A DNA stretch of 49,158 nucleotides from Clostridia bacterium (GCA_017549665.1 JAFYUD010000237.1:1-49158), one strand, 5' to 3'; counted from the stretch's first letter, positions 16,163 to 26,397 are shown. Numbers and translations are program-made. Notes: generated by a model from the sequence alone, not told the origin.

Positions 16163-18577
16163 TTATTCAGCGTCAACTCTCACTTTTGCTTCGTCATACA
16201 TAGCCATAATCTGGTCAAGATGAGTATAGTTTTCCATCTGAGTGAGTTTAGTTTCTGCATCAACATAAGGCTTTGCAGCATCTGCATAATTGAAGATTCT
16301 GTCTTCTTCTGCCTTCTGAAGCTTCTTAAGCTCCTTCTTTCTGTTTTCAAGCTCAGTTATCTTTGACTTGCATTCAGAAACAAGCACATAATCCTTTGCC
16401 TTCTTTGCATCAGACATTTCAAGATAAAGTGCCTTAAGCTCTGCATTACATTCATCTTCCTGTGAGAAATATGAATCAATAACAGCATAATCAGGCTTCA
16501 CAAAGTCTTCGCCGTTTGAGTAAACCTTTGCAATTACCTTTATTGCACGCTTCTTATTCTTTGCCATATCAATGCACATTTCACGGATTTCTTTTTCCTG
16601 TGCTGTTGATTTAGGCATCATTCTTGCTTCACTGATTTCAGCATTTACTGTATTGATATCAAGATTTTTCAGTCCGTCAAGACCTGCTGTATAGATTTCT
16701 CTGCACTTAAGCATATAGCTCTGCCATGTGGCATCAGAGAATTTATCAAGCTCTTCGCATACAAACTTTGCAATTTCGATTTCTTCATTATACTGACAAT
16801 CTTCCCTGTAAAGCTTCTTTGCTTCTTTTCTTGCAGCCTTATCATGAACTGATTTATATGAATTCTTATCAAGAATTCTGGGAGTTGCAAATGCCATTTC
16901 TCTTGCATTACGGATAATATCAACGCCCTCAACAAGAACATCGTCTTTGAGAGTCTTATTACCGAAATCCTCAAACATGGCACGGATTTTAAGAACACGG
17001 ATAACTGATTTCTGCTTTCTTTCGTTGAAATCATACCAGAAGTAAGGCACAACGTTCATAAAAGCACCGATTGCAGAAACAATTATGATAACGTGAAGAA
17101 GATTTATAAGCACTTCAGGGTCATACAGTGCTGAATAGGGGTTTGAATAACTGTCCTGTCCCTGAGCAAACTGCTCCTGAAGAATTGTACCGACTGTCTT
17201 ACCGTCTCCGAGAAGTCTGTCAAGAATAGAGGGATCTGATGTAACCTTGAGCGCATTCTCTCTTGTGATACCGCCCTTTTCGTAAATAAAGGGAATAACA
17301 GAGGATGTTGCAAGAGTGATGATTGTACCGATTGTACCTACAGCTGCAAACATACCGTCGATACGCTCGCCTGTCTTGTACTGCTGATAGTCACGGATAT
17401 CTGCCTGAATTGCGGGATTGAGAATATGAGCAAATGAACCCATGAATGCATTGAGATACAGACAGCCCATAACAAGCCATATTGTTGCACCGTCAATTTT
17501 TGATGTAACGGGAAGCATCATAAGAATGAACACAACATTCATCAGATTGGTGACAACAAGCACCATTTTCTTACCCCATTTCTTGATACAGAAAGGAGCA
17601 AGAAGCATACCCCACAGAGAGGCATTTCCGTAAATAAGATAAATAAGACTGTATGTACCGCCTGATGCAGCACCACCGTAGTTATAAAGCCAGTAAAGGA
17701 TATTTGCATATGCACTTTCAAGGAAGCCTATCCAGCCTGCAAGTGAAATAATCCAGAAATACTTGTTCTTGGCAACAGCACGGAGTGCATCTGAAAAACG
17801 GATTCTGATAACATGTGAACGTGCCTGAACAATTTTTTCTTCAGTATATTTGTAAACAACGATACACAAAAGAATGCCGAATACACCGAGAATCGGATAA
17901 AGAAGTCTGTAAACACGGATATCTGTTGTGTTTGTTTTGAAAATAGTACCTGCAATAATGGGAGTGATAAAGTTTACAACTGTAGGAGCAAATGAGTAAA
18001 CGATACTCTTTACAGATGCAACATCTGCTCTCTCCTGAGTATCGGGAGAAAGCACATGAATAAGATTTTCATAACCGTCATAAAAGAAATAATAGAAGAA
18101 GTGCAGTAAGAGATTGAATATCAATATCAATGCACATTTTGCTATGTAAGCATATGTTTTTCCGCCGATCATACCGTCACCGACAACGTATGCAAGCTTA
18201 TCGTACGGGAACCAGACCATCAGTATACATATAATCGCCGTGGGAATACCCATCGAAACGATATACGGTCTGTACTTACCTGCTTTGTTACGAGTGTTAT
18301 CAATGATATTCGCTCTGATACCTGTGAGAGGAATATTGACAAGCACGGCAATAACATAAAGAATGTACATATCGGTTGCGTCAACACCGAGTGTACTTGA
18401 GATAAGAGTATTACCTGTACCGAGGATACAGGCTGAGCCTAAAGTAATAAGCATATATGCACCGATACCGCCGCCTGAATAAGCAGCAATTTCACGGATG
18501 GGCATATATCTGCCTTTTGCCGGAGTTTTCCAGTTGTTTTTCACCATATTGAAAAGTGAAACGATTTTATTTTTCAT
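16163..18577 (-). CDS. GPH-family MFS glycoside symporter with large C-terminal helical domain
   Basis: 804 residues; ordinary GPH symporters have about 450-550. After the N-terminal motif NNWKTPAKGRYMPIREIAAY, 12 membrane spans run to about residue 520 and include the GPH loop DIRDYQQYKTGERIDGMFAA. The remaining ~280 residues are charged and helical, predicted cytoplasmic, with NEEIEIAKFVCEELDKFS, AGLDGLKNL and AAKPYVDAETKLTQMENY. The same three motifs occur in the symporter at 45236-47440, so this is a conserved domain and not a frameshift artefact. It is not the PTS EIIA-like domain known from LacS-type symporters, as far as I can recognise. Neighbouring GH125 suggests a mannoside substrate. 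ATG 18577 follows a GGAGG site. Confidence 0.87.
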   Translation of the reverse strand: MKNKIVSLFNMVKNNWKTPAKGRYMPIREIAAYSGGGIGAYMLITLGSACILGTGNTLISSTLGVDATDMYILYVIAVLVNIPLTGIRANIIDNTRNKAGKYRPYIVSMGIPTAIICILMVWFPYDKLAYVVGDGMIGGKTYAYIAKCALILIFNLLLHFFYYFFYDGYENLIHVLSPDTQERADVASVKSIVYSFAPTVVNFITPIIAGTIFKTNTTDIRVYRLLYPILGVFGILLCIVVYKYTEEKIVQARSHVIRIRFSDALRAVAKNKYFWIISLAGWIGFLESAYANILYWLYNYGGAASGGTYSLIYLIYGNASLWGMLLAPFCIKKWGKKMVLVVTNLMNVVFILMMLPVTSKIDGATIWLVMGCLYLNAFMGSFAHILNPAIQADIRDYQQYKTGERIDGMFAAVGTIGTIITLATSSVIPFIYEKGGITRENALKVTSDPSILDRLLGDGKTVGTILQEQFAQGQDSYSNPYSALYDPEVLINLLHVIIIVSAIGAFMNVVPYFWYDFNERKQKSVIRVLKIRAMFEDFGNKTLKDDVLVEGVDIIRNAREMAFATPRILDKNSYKSVHDKAARKEAKKLYREDCQYNEEIEIAKFVCEELDKFSDATWQSYMLKCREIYTAGLDGLKNLDINTVNAEISEARMMPKSTAQEKEIREMCIDMAKNKKRAIKVIAKVYSNGEDFVKPDYAVIDSYFSQEDECNAELKALYLEMSDAKKAKDYVLVSECKSKITELENRKKELKKLQKAEEDRIFNYADAAKPYVDAETKLTQMENYTHLDQIMAMYDEAKVRVDAE

Positions 18578-18605
18578 TTTATCACATCGCCTCCTGTATT
18601 CTGTT

Positions 18606-18614
18606 ATTATAGCA
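18606..18614 (-). promoter_or_regulatory. Extended -10 promoter of the symporter/GH125 operon
   Basis: Minus-strand TGCTATAAT is a consensus -10 with extended TG; the -35 17 bases upstream is poor (GTGCAA), which is normal for extended -10 promoters. Confidence 0.55.
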
Positions 18615-18667
18615 CATATATATCAATTTTGCACCATATTTTTTATATATTTTTTAATTTATTATAT

Positions 18668-18705
18668 AAAAAATAAAGTACTTCAGAGTTTAACTGAAGT
18701 ACTTT
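18668..18705 (-). terminator. Terminator of the lon-ysxC-lysA operon
   Basis: A perfect 12-bp stem (AAAGTACTTCAG/CTGAAGTACTTT, 7-base loop) is followed on the minus strand by six T, just past the lysA stop. Confidence 0.88.
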
Positions 18706-18710
18706 GATAA

Positions 18711-20009
18711 TCAGATATCATTTTTTATTATATCTTCGTAAGTTTCACGACGAATAATTGTCCTTACTTCACCATCTTTTGCCATAAGCACAAGGGGTCT
18801 GGGCACACGGTTATAGTTGGATGCCATTGAATAGTTGTAAGCACCTGTTGAAAGCACTGCGAGGATATCTCCCCTCTCAACCGTCTGGATTGCAGTGTTT
18901 TCCTGAAGAAGGTCTCCGCTTTCACAGCATTTACCTGCAACAGTGACAACCATATCCTTTTCCTTGTCAGCCTTGTTTGCACACATGATGCTGTATGATG
19001 ACTGATAAAGAATATATCTCGGATTGTCTGTCATGCCGCCGTCTACGGAAACATAAGTACGCACGTCGGGAATTTTCTTTACACTGCCGACTGTATAAAG
19101 TGTCACAGCCTCAGCACCTGCGATGCTTCTGCCCGGCTCGATAAGAATAAAGGGCACAGGCATTGAATATTCCTCTGCAGCCTCTTTCACTGCCTGAGAA
19201 ACGGGCTTCATATATGCATCAAAAACTACAGGCTTGTCCTCATCAACATATTTGATACCGAATCCGCCGCCAAGGTCAAGCTCTCTGATTTCAATTCCTG
19301 TTTCTGCTTTGATATCAGCAAGGAATTTCATCATGACCTTTGCTGCGCTGACAAAGGGGGCAACATCAAAAATCTGAGAGCCGATATGACAATGCATACC
19401 AACAAGATTGATATTTTCTGTCTTTGCACAAAGCTTTACACATTCCATAGCTTCACCTGTTTCAAGGGCAAAACCGAATTTTGAGTCAATCTGACCTGTC
19501 ATGATAAAGCTGTGAGTGTGAGCATCAATACCGGGCTTGATTCGCATATAGATATTTGCAGTTTTTCCTGTTTCACCTGCAATTTCACTCAGTGCTGCAA
19601 GCTCATCGGGATTATCCACGATAATTCTGCCTACACCTGCTTCGAGCGCATACTTAAGCTCTGCATAAGACTTGTTATTTCCGTGAAAATAAATCTTCTC
19701 TGCAGGAAAACCTGCCTTGAGTGCTGTGTATATTTCACCGCCCGAAACCACGTCAACACCCATTTTTTCTTCATTTACGATACGATACATTTCAAGACAT
19801 GAAAATGCCTTGCTTGCATAAAGCACTCTTCCGTTACCATCGTAATATTCATCCATGGAATTTACAAATGCACGGCAGTTTCTGCGTATACCGCTTTCAC
19901 TGTATACAATAACGGGAGTACCGTATTCTTTTGCAATTTCAACGGTATCAGCACCGTCAATGGTCAGATGGCCTTTAGAATTTATATCAAGACTGTCTGA
20001 AACAAACAT
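18711..20009 (-). CDS. lysA: Diaminopimelate decarboxylase
   Basis: 432 residues. It catalyses the last step of lysine synthesis, meso-diaminopimelate to L-lysine plus CO2, with pyridoxal phosphate in the cytoplasm. The PLP-binding lysine is Lys67 in VLYASKAFSC. Other fold type III features are HCHIGSQI, LDLGGGFGIKY (phosphate-binding glycines), IEPGRSIAG and the dimer active-site cysteine region GKCCESGDLL. Length is normal. The ATG follows directly on the stop of the GTPase gene (no spacing), with GGGAGAG as ribosome site, so it is translated from the same message as lon and ysxC. Confidence 0.94.
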   Translation of the reverse strand: MFVSDSLDINSKGHLTIDGADTVEIAKEYGTPVIVYSESGIRRNCRAFVNSMDEYYDGNGRVLYASKAFSCLEMYRIVNEEKMGVDVVSGGEIYTALKAGFPAEKIYFHGNNKSYAELKYALEAGVGRIIVDNPDELAALSEIAGETGKTANIYMRIKPGIDAHTHSFIMTGQIDSKFGFALETGEAMECVKLCAKTENINLVGMHCHIGSQIFDVAPFVSAAKVMMKFLADIKAETGIEIRELDLGGGFGIKYVDEDKPVVFDAYMKPVSQAVKEAAEEYSMPVPFILIEPGRSIAGAEAVTLYTVGSVKKIPDVRTYVSVDGGMTDNPRYILYQSSYSIMCANKADKEKDMVVTVAGKCCESGDLLQENTAIQTVERGDILAVLSTGAYNYSMASNYNRVPRPLVLMAKDGEVRTIIRRETYEDIIKNDI

Positions 20010-20618
20010 TTATATCTCTCCCTGTTCATCTGTCAGATAGCGTTTAACTGTTTTTCTCAGCTCTTCACAGCCTTCACCGGTCTGAGCAGAAAATTCAATT
20101 TTCACGCAATCACCTGCATAAGCAAGCTCCTGTTCAAGCTCTGCTCTGCGCTTTGCACGCTCTGTTTTGTTGAGCTTGTCGCACTTTGTAAGTACGATAA
20201 TAAAAGGCATCTGAGCCTCTTTTATAAATTTGATCATGGTTTCATCATCTTTTGAAGGCGCATGACGCATATCAACGAGCTGAACAACTAGCCTGAGATT
20301 GCGTCCCATCTGGAAATAGCCCTCCATAAGGTCTGCCCATCTGCGCATTTCGTCAGCAGAGCGCTTTGCATAGCCGTAACCGGGCAGGTCAGCAAAACGC
20401 ACATCGCCTACTCTGAAAAAGTTGACAGTAGTAGTCTTACCGGGCATTGAGCTGACTCTTGCAAGGCTTTTTCTTGCAAAAAATTTATTTATAAGTGATG
20501 ATTTTCCTACATTTGATCTTCCTGAAAATGCAATTTCAGGCAAATCTGAAACGGGCAGCTGCTTTGATGTACCGAAAGCCGCCTCAAACTGAACCAGATT
20601 ATAATTCAATTCACTCAC
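20010..20618 (-). CDS. ysxC: Ribosome-assembly GTPase YsxC/EngB
   Basis: 202 residues. An essential-type TRAFAC GTPase that helps mature the large ribosomal subunit. GTP-binding motifs: G1 GRSNVGKSS, switch region GKTTTVNFF, G3 DLPGYGYA, G4 TKCDK and G5-like FSAQTGEG, all intact. The frame is open upstream to 20690, but that part overlaps lon. GTG 20618, one base after the lon stop, gives a typical N-terminus (SELNYNLVQFEAAFG); TTG 20609 with GAGGTGAG ahead of it is an equally possible start. Adjacent lon-ysxC is a conserved pairing in Firmicutes. Confidence 0.94.
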   Translation of the reverse strand: MSELNYNLVQFEAAFGTSKQLPVSDLPEIAFSGRSNVGKSSLINKFFARKSLARVSSMPGKTTTVNFFRVGDVRFADLPGYGYAKRSADEMRRWADLMEGYFQMGRNLRLVVQLVDMRHAPSKDDETMIKFIKEAQMPFIIVLTKCDKLNKTERAKRRAELEQELAYAGDCVKIEFSAQTGEGCEELRKTVKRYLTDEQGEI

Positions 20619-20619
20619 C

Positions 20620-23025
20620 TCAGTTATAAACTCCTGCCTGAGACTGAGAATCCTTTCTGCGAGCAGATTTTTTCTTTTCACAGCTGTCACCTTTTACGAG
20701 TGCAACAGCAAGAACCTCATCAATAGTCTTTACAGGAATAAACTCTATTTTATCTTTTACCGCTTCATCAATTTCGGCAAGGTCTGCGGCATTATCCCAG
20801 GGAATGATAACTGTTTTCATGCCGTGTCTGTAAGCAGCCATGGATTTTTCCTTAAGACCGCCTATGGGAAGTACTCGGCCACGGAGTGTGATCTCTCCGG
20901 TCATTGCAACCGTTCCCTTTACGAGAATACCGCTGAGTGCAGAGAAAAGAGCAGTTGTCATTGTGATACCTGCAGACGGACCGTCCTTGGGCACTGCACC
21001 TTCGGGTACATGGATATGAATATCCTTATTCTTATAGAATTCCTTATCAATTCCGAACATTTCAGCACGGCTTCTGACAAGACTTACTGCAGTTTTTGCA
21101 GATTCCTTCATCACATCACCCAGAGAACCTGTAAGCTCAAGCTTACCTGTCCCCTCAAGCACGGAAATCTCAATACGGAGCATTTCACCACCGACTGATG
21201 TCCATGCAAGACCGTTTACAAGTCCCACTTCATCTGCAAGTGCAAACTCTTCATCACGGTATCTGACAGGACCTAAGAATTCACTGAGATTCTTGTCTGT
21301 TACGCTGATTTTTTCAGCATCACCGTTGACAAAGCGTACTGCACACTTTCTCATAACCTTTGCACACAGTCTCTCAAGCTGTCTTACGCCTGCTTCCTTT
21401 GTGTAGCCGTCAATCATAAGACGAAGCGCCTTATCGTTGAATTTAAGCTGTGATTTTTCTATATTATGCTCTTTAAGCTGCTTTGGTACAAGATGCTTCT
21501 TAACGATATTGAACTTTTCCTCATGGGTATAGCTGTTAAGGTCAATTACTTCCATTCTGTCTCTGAGAGGACCGGGGATTGCATACTTGTCGTTTGCAGT
21601 TGTGATAAACAGCACCTTACTAAGGTCAAATGGCATATCAATGAAATGGTCAACATAAGTTGAATTCTGCTCACCGTCAAGGACTTCCAGCAATGCTGAA
21701 GCAGGATCACCCTTGAAATCACCGCTGAGCTTATCAATTTCATCAAGAAGTATAAGCGGATTTGCGCTCTTTGAATCAATTACGGCATTTATGATTCTGC
21801 CGGGGATTGCACCGATATATGTACGTCTGTGACCTCTGATTTCAGCCTCATCACGGACACCGCCGAGAGAAATTCTGACGTAATTTCTGTTCATAGCCTT
21901 TGCAACAGAGCGTGCCACGGAGGTTTTACCGACTCCGGGAGGGCCTGCAAGACAGATAATCTGTCCCTTTATATCGGGTGACAATGCACGGGCTGCCAGC
22001 ATTTCGATGATTCTTTCCTTGACATCCTTAAGACCGAAATGATCCTTATCAAGCTGTTTCTGCGCATTTTTAAGATTAAGATTATCGTCTGTATAAACAC
22101 CCCAGGGAAGCGCAAGACATTTGTCAAGATAAGTTCTCACAACGTTTGCATCGGGTGAGCCTGCCGACATTTTGCTCAGTCTGCGGCACTCGTTGAGAAG
22201 CTTTTTCTTTGACTCCTCGGGCATTGCGCTGCTTTCAATCATTTCAGTGTATCTGTCAGCCTCTTCGGGAGTATCCTCACCCTCACCAAGCTCATCATAG
22301 ATAACCCTGAGCTGTTCTCTGAGGTAATAATCACGCTGATTCTTATCCATCTGCTCCTGCACTCTTGAGTGAATCTCCTCTTCAAGTGTAAGAAGCTCAA
22401 TTTCCTGAGAAAGGGCAACTCCCAGATATTCAAGTCTTGTAATAGGATTCAGCTCTGAAAGAAGATGCTGTTTTTCCTCAACCGGCATGAAAATATTACC
22501 GGCAATTTTATCAGCCATTGCGCCTGAATCAATTTCAGTCATAATGTCACCGATGATATCGGGTGAAACCTTCGTTGAAGCGTCGCAATAATCACCGAAA
22601 AGTGAACGTACCTTTCTGATAAGAGCTGTTTCATAATCAAACATATCGCTTGAAACATGAACATCATTTTTAGCAAGGACAAAACCTCTGAGAAACGGCT
22701 TTGAGCTTACAAGCTCACTGAGCACGGCTCTGTACTTACCCTCAACTATAACTCTGAGAGTGCTGCTTGTTTCCGAAGCTCTGAGCACCTGCTTGACGGT
22801 ACCCACCACACCCATGTGATAAAGACCTGTCTGTGTAGGCTCTTCGTCAGCAATATTGCGCTGAGCTACAAGAAATATATCCTCATTTTTTGAAAGTGCA
22901 TATTTAACGGCAGCCACTGAAGCGGGTCTGCCCACATCAAAATGAAGCGTCATATCAGGAAACAGAACAAGCCCACGCAAAGCAATCACAGGCATGGAAA
23001 GTCTGTTATCTTCATTCGCATTCAT
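20620..23025 (-). CDS. lon: ATP-dependent Lon protease (LonA)
   Basis: 801 residues, full length. The N-terminal substrate-binding domain (about 10-205, starting [15 protein letters not shown]) is followed by a helical linker ([20 protein letters not shown]), the AAA+ domain with Walker A GPPGVGKT at 361-368 and Walker B (ILLDEIDKL), and the protease domain. Catalytic Ser684 lies in [11 protein letters not shown] and Lys725 in [13 protein letters not shown]. It degrades damaged and regulatory proteins in the cytoplasm. ATG 23025 has a TAGGAG site. It is the first gene of the lon-ysxC-lysA operon. Confidence 0.96.
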   Translation of the reverse strand: MNANEDNRLSMPVIALRGLVLFPDMTLHFDVGRPASVAAVKYALSKNEDIFLVAQRNIADEEPTQTGLYHMGVVGTVKQVLRASETSSTLRVIVEGKYRAVLSELVSSKPFLRGFVLAKNDVHVSSDMFDYETALIRKVRSLFGDYCDASTKVSPDIIGDIMTEIDSGAMADKIAGNIFMPVEEKQHLLSELNPITRLEYLGVALSQEIELLTLEEEIHSRVQEQMDKNQRDYYLREQLRVIYDELGEGEDTPEEADRYTEMIESSAMPEESKKKLLNECRRLSKMSAGSPDANVVRTYLDKCLALPWGVYTDDNLNLKNAQKQLDKDHFGLKDVKERIIEMLAARALSPDIKGQIICLAGPPGVGKTSVARSVAKAMNRNYVRISLGGVRDEAEIRGHRRTYIGAIPGRIINAVIDSKSANPLILLDEIDKLSGDFKGDPASALLEVLDGEQNSTYVDHFIDMPFDLSKVLFITTANDKYAIPGPLRDRMEVIDLNSYTHEEKFNIVKKHLVPKQLKEHNIEKSQLKFNDKALRLMIDGYTKEAGVRQLERLCAKVMRKCAVRFVNGDAEKISVTDKNLSEFLGPVRYRDEEFALADEVGLVNGLAWTSVGGEMLRIEISVLEGTGKLELTGSLGDVMKESAKTAVSLVRSRAEMFGIDKEFYKNKDIHIHVPEGAVPKDGPSAGITMTTALFSALSGILVKGTVAMTGEITLRGRVLPIGGLKEKSMAAYRHGMKTVIIPWDNAADLAEIDEAVKDKIEFIPVKTIDEVLAVALVKGDSCEKKKSARRKDSQSQAGVYN

Positions 23026-23074
23026 TTTATCAACTCCTATAACAAATTACTGTATCCACATTACATAGACTATT

Positions 23075-23103
23075 ATTATATAACAAACATATCAGACTTT
23101 CAA
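23075..23103 (-). promoter_or_regulatory. Promoter of the lon operon
   Basis: Minus strand: -35 TTGAAA (23098-23103), 17-base spacer, -10 TATAAT (23075-23080). I do not see a clear heat-shock operator (CIRCE or CtsR box) in the leader. Confidence 0.75.
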
Positions 23104-23112
23104 GTTTTAATT

Positions 23113-23143
23113 AAAAAAAGTAGTCATTATTTCTAATGACTAC
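23113..23143 (-). terminator. Terminator after the dockerin/chagasin-like gene
   Basis: A 10-bp perfect stem (GTAGTCATTA/TAATGACTAC, 4-base loop) is followed by seven T on the minus strand. It separates this gene from the lon promoter. Confidence 0.85.
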
Positions 23144-23165
23144 CTAATTATAAAAATTTAATTTA

Positions 23166-23753
23166 TTATTCAACAATCACAATAACGCAATATTCTTCAT
23201 GAACTTCGCCATCATTCCATGCAGTTACTTGTCTGAAATTAAGAACGTAATATCCCTTTTTTTCTGCCTGTACAGTAAAAATTTGGTCATAAAATCTACC
23301 TACCGTTCCGGGGATGGTATTATTTTCGTAGACCATATTAACAGAAATACCTTGTGATTCGTCATAAAAGCACTTCCATATTGTTGTCTGTGCTCCGTTT
23401 TCAGGCAACACAATCACTTTTTTATCAGGTTCAATATGTACAACAATGTTCATGTTTTCAAGTCCTGCTGCAACACGCAATATTTTTCTTGCACATGAAG
23501 CATCAATATCTCCGGTTCCGAAAACATCTGCAGCTTCTTTTTGCTTATCGGTCAGCATTTCAAGTAATGCTGCGGTACGAAGACAAAGCCTTGCATCTGC
23601 AGATGTTATTTTCCCGTCAAGGTTAACATCCCCTGTGGATGTGTCAACCACAAAATTGTCTTCGAAATTAATTTTTTTATTTGCACCACAGACAGTCAGA
23701 TAACATGAAACAAATAAAAATATTGATAGAATAACGGCTATGATTTTTTTCAT
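23166..23753 (-). CDS. Secreted dockerin-like protein with chagasin-like (I42) C-terminal domain
   Basis: 195 residues. A signal peptide (KKIIAVILSIFLFVSCYLTV) is followed by a dockerin pair: GDVNLDGKITSADARLCLR and a shortened second repeat GTGDIDASCARKILRVAAG, up to about residue 100. The last ~90 residues resemble the chagasin/I42 fold of cysteine-protease inhibitors: ENGAQTTIW matches the NPTTGY-W loop position, PGTVGRFYDQIFTVQA the central G-G loop and strand, and LNFRQVTAW the F-Y-R-PW loop, ending VIVIVE. The loops are not canonical, so inhibition is a hypothesis. Start is ATG 23753 with a GAGGAG site. It is monocistronic with its own terminator. The target could be the cell's own or a host papain-like protease. 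Confidence 0.65.
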   Translation of the reverse strand: MKKIIAVILSIFLFVSCYLTVCGANKKINFEDNFVVDTSTGDVNLDGKITSADARLCLRTAALLEMLTDKQKEAADVFGTGDIDASCARKILRVAAGLENMNIVVHIEPDKKVIVLPENGAQTTIWKCFYDESQGISVNMVYENNTIPGTVGRFYDQIFTVQAEKKGYYVLNFRQVTAWNDGEVHEEYCVIVIVE

Positions 23754-23837
23754 AAAAATGCACGCTCCTCTACTTACCGTATTCATCTATTAGACTAAAA
23801 AAAACATCAGAGTGTTGCAAATAGAAATAATAAATAT

Positions 23838-23876
23838 AAAAAAATCGCCGGAGACTGACTTTTATCAATCTCCGGC
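23838..23876 (-). terminator. Terminator of the MacB-like ABC gene
   Basis: GCCGGAGA / TCTCCGGC stem (14-base loop) followed by seven T on the minus strand. Confidence 0.82.
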
Positions 23877-23886
23877 TATGAATATT

Positions 23887-26268
23887 TTATTCTGATCTGA
23901 GTGCTGTTACGGGGTCTTTCTTTGCTGCCATCTTAGCAGGAATCATACCGCCGATAACTGTAAGAATTACACTGATTGTTGCAAGCCCCAACGCATAAAG
24001 AGGATTGAGTACTGCAACATTCTTAAGCTCTGTAAGATTGTAAATAATCATGTTTGTGGGAATTGTAAGAAGATACGCAATCGCAATACCCAATGCACCT
24101 GAGCAGACACCGATGATGAATGTTTCTGCATTAAATACTCGTGTGATATCCTTCTTTCTTGCGCCCAACGCTCTGAGAATACCGATTTCCTTTGTTCTTT
24201 CAAGAACAGAAATGTAAGTGATAATCGCAATCATAATAAGTGAAACAACAAGTGAAATTGCAGCAAAAGCAACAAGAACAAGTGTGATTGCCTTCATGAT
24301 ACCGTTTGTCATTTCAGTGATTGTAGCAGAAGCGTCTGTGTAGTAAACCTTCTCACCTTCAGCCTTGCTGTCATTGTATTCATCAAGGTAAGCGATAAGA
24401 AGCTCTTTTTCCTCAAAGTTTGAAGGATAAAGGAACACTGCAAAGGGCTGACTGCTGCCGCCATACTTGAGAAGAAGGCTTGTTTTGCCGTTTTCATCAA
24501 CTGCAGACATGGGATTTGAAGGTGTAACGTCAATATCAGATGTCTTGATATCCTTAACCATCTGAGAAGCTGAGTTCATATCGATAACTTCCTGAACAAG
24601 GTCATCACTGTAAGCAATACCTGAGCCTAAAAGACCGATTGACTGGTCAGCCTTAAGACGTACAACACCTGCGATTCTGATTGTGATATTCTTTTCGTTG
24701 TCATACATTGCATTGTAGTCAGTATTCTGGATGTAAATTCCGTATTCGGACTTTGTATAGAATACATCATTACCTACAAGCTGATATTCTGTACCGATAA
24801 TATCCTTGAAGCTGATAGTTTCAACACTTGTATCAAAGCCAAGTGCAGCCATAATATCAGTTGTTACTGTATTGTCTGAATCAACAACAAGCACAACATC
24901 ATGAGGATTTGCAGGATATGAGCCTTCAAGCACATCGTAATAATATTCAAGGTATGAAACTGCATTTTCATCAAGTGTTTCGGGATATGATGAAAGACCG
25001 ATACCTGTCATATTGAAGCCTGCCATACCGCCTGATGCACTCATTGAATCCATCATTGCACTGATACCTGATGACAGTGTATGCCATGTGACATTGCCGT
25101 CAGCATTCTTCTTTATAACATTCATTGAAACTGAACGTGCATAGCCGATGCTGCTGCATATCGCAGGGTCAACATTTTCAAGATATTCAAGATATTCATC
25201 TGAAAAATCATTCATATAGACAGTGCTGTCCTTCTTGACCTCATCAAGAGTGACATAGTCAGTGTCAGCCATTTCTCTTTCGCCTGAAACAAAGCTTTCC
25301 ATCTGTGCCTGACTTTCCTTCATTGCTTCTTCATCCATAATAGTTACAGACTGTGAAACAAACAGAGGGAATTCATTGAGCGCATCTGACTGATACTTGT
25401 CAATCTGAATCTGCAGACCGTCTGAAAGGCTGAGAATCATCGCAATACCGATAATACCGATACTTGATGCAATAGCTGTAAGCAGAGTTCTGCCTTTCTT
25501 TGTCATAATATTACGAGCTGAAAGCTTGAGAGCAGTTCTGAAGCTCATACTTGTCTTTTTAAGACTGTAACCGTTATCTTCTGCAACATCTTCATAAGCA
25601 TTTGTGTCGTCAACAACTTTACCGTCTTCAAATCTTACGATTCTGTCTGAGTATTCTTCAGCAAGCTGAGGGTTGTGAGTAACCATGATAACGAGCTTGT
25701 CGTCAGAAATCTCCTTGATAAGATCCATGATCTGACGGCTTGTTGTCTTATCAAGAGCACCTGTAGGCTCGTCGGCAAGAATGATATCAGGATCATTTGC
25801 CAATGCACGTGCGATTGCAACTCTCTGCATCTGACCGCCTGAAAGCTGATTTGGCTTCTTGTGTACATGGTCCTTAAGACCAACCTTTTCAAGAGCATCA
25901 AGAGCCTTCTTTCTCTTTTCCGCATCTGAAACACCTGAAAGGGTCATACCCATTTCTACGTTATCCATGATGCTCAGGTGATTGATAAGATTGTAGCTCT
26001 GGAAAACGAAACCGATACTGTTGTTACGGTATGAATCCCAGTCTGAATCACTGAAATCCTTTGTTGATCTTCCGTTGATTATAAGGTCACCGCTGTCATA
26101 CTTGTCAAGGCCGCCGATAACATTAAGAAATGTTGTCTTACCTGAGCCGCTGGGACCTAAGATAGAAACGAATTCGTTTTTACGGAAATTTACGCTTACT
26201 TCATCAAGAGCCTTCTGTGTAAACTCGCCGGTTGTGTAGCTCTTGGATATACCTTTGATCTGAAGCAC
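23887..26268 (-). CDS. MacB-like ABC transporter, fused ATPase and FtsX-type permease
   Basis: 793 residues. Residues 1-230 are a LolD/MacB-type ATPase: Walker A GPSGSGKT at 38-45, FVFQSYNLI, signature [15 protein letters not shown], Walker B ILADEPTGALD and H-loop VMVTHNP. A first membrane span follows at about 262-285 (ILTAIASSIGIIGIAMIL), then an outside region of about 370 residues, then three spans in the last 150 residues of the FtsX domain (ISVLERTKEIGILRALGARKKDI is the coupling helix region). Such half-transporters dimerise and act mechanically on the outside domain, exporting peptides or lipids or sensing cell-wall antibiotics. No partner gene is adjacent. ATG 26268 follows GGGAGAG. 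Confidence 0.88.
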   Translation of the reverse strand: MLQIKGISKSYTTGEFTQKALDEVSVNFRKNEFVSILGPSGSGKTTFLNVIGGLDKYDSGDLIINGRSTKDFSDSDWDSYRNNSIGFVFQSYNLINHLSIMDNVEMGMTLSGVSDAEKRKKALDALEKVGLKDHVHKKPNQLSGGQMQRVAIARALANDPDIILADEPTGALDKTTSRQIMDLIKEISDDKLVIMVTHNPQLAEEYSDRIVRFEDGKVVDDTNAYEDVAEDNGYSLKKTSMSFRTALKLSARNIMTKKGRTLLTAIASSIGIIGIAMILSLSDGLQIQIDKYQSDALNEFPLFVSQSVTIMDEEAMKESQAQMESFVSGEREMADTDYVTLDEVKKDSTVYMNDFSDEYLEYLENVDPAICSSIGYARSVSMNVIKKNADGNVTWHTLSSGISAMMDSMSASGGMAGFNMTGIGLSSYPETLDENAVSYLEYYYDVLEGSYPANPHDVVLVVDSDNTVTTDIMAALGFDTSVETISFKDIIGTEYQLVGNDVFYTKSEYGIYIQNTDYNAMYDNEKNITIRIAGVVRLKADQSIGLLGSGIAYSDDLVQEVIDMNSASQMVKDIKTSDIDVTPSNPMSAVDENGKTSLLLKYGGSSQPFAVFLYPSNFEEKELLIAYLDEYNDSKAEGEKVYYTDASATITEMTNGIMKAITLVLVAFAAISLVVSLIMIAIITYISVLERTKEIGILRALGARKKDITRVFNAETFIIGVCSGALGIAIAYLLTIPTNMIIYNLTELKNVAVLNPLYALGLATISVILTVIGGMIPAKMAAKKDPVTALRSE

Positions 26269-26344
26269 TTATATTCTCTCCCATTCTCATTATTTGCATA
26301 GATAATACTATTCTATTTTTAACTGAATATAAACAAATTTAATC

Positions 26345-26376
26345 AAAAAAAGCCGTCCCGGTCAGACCGGAACGGC
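26345..26376 (-). terminator. Terminator of the large dockerin-tailed gene
   Basis: GCCGTCCCGGT / ACCGGAACGGC stem with a one-base internal mismatch, followed by six to seven T on the minus strand. Confidence 0.85.
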
Positions 26377-26397
26377 AAAAAGCTATATTTTTACTGT

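Noticed and set aside
20619..20690. Longer N-terminus for the YsxC GTPase
   Set aside because: It would lie within the end of lon, has no ribosome site, and gives sequence not found in the family.
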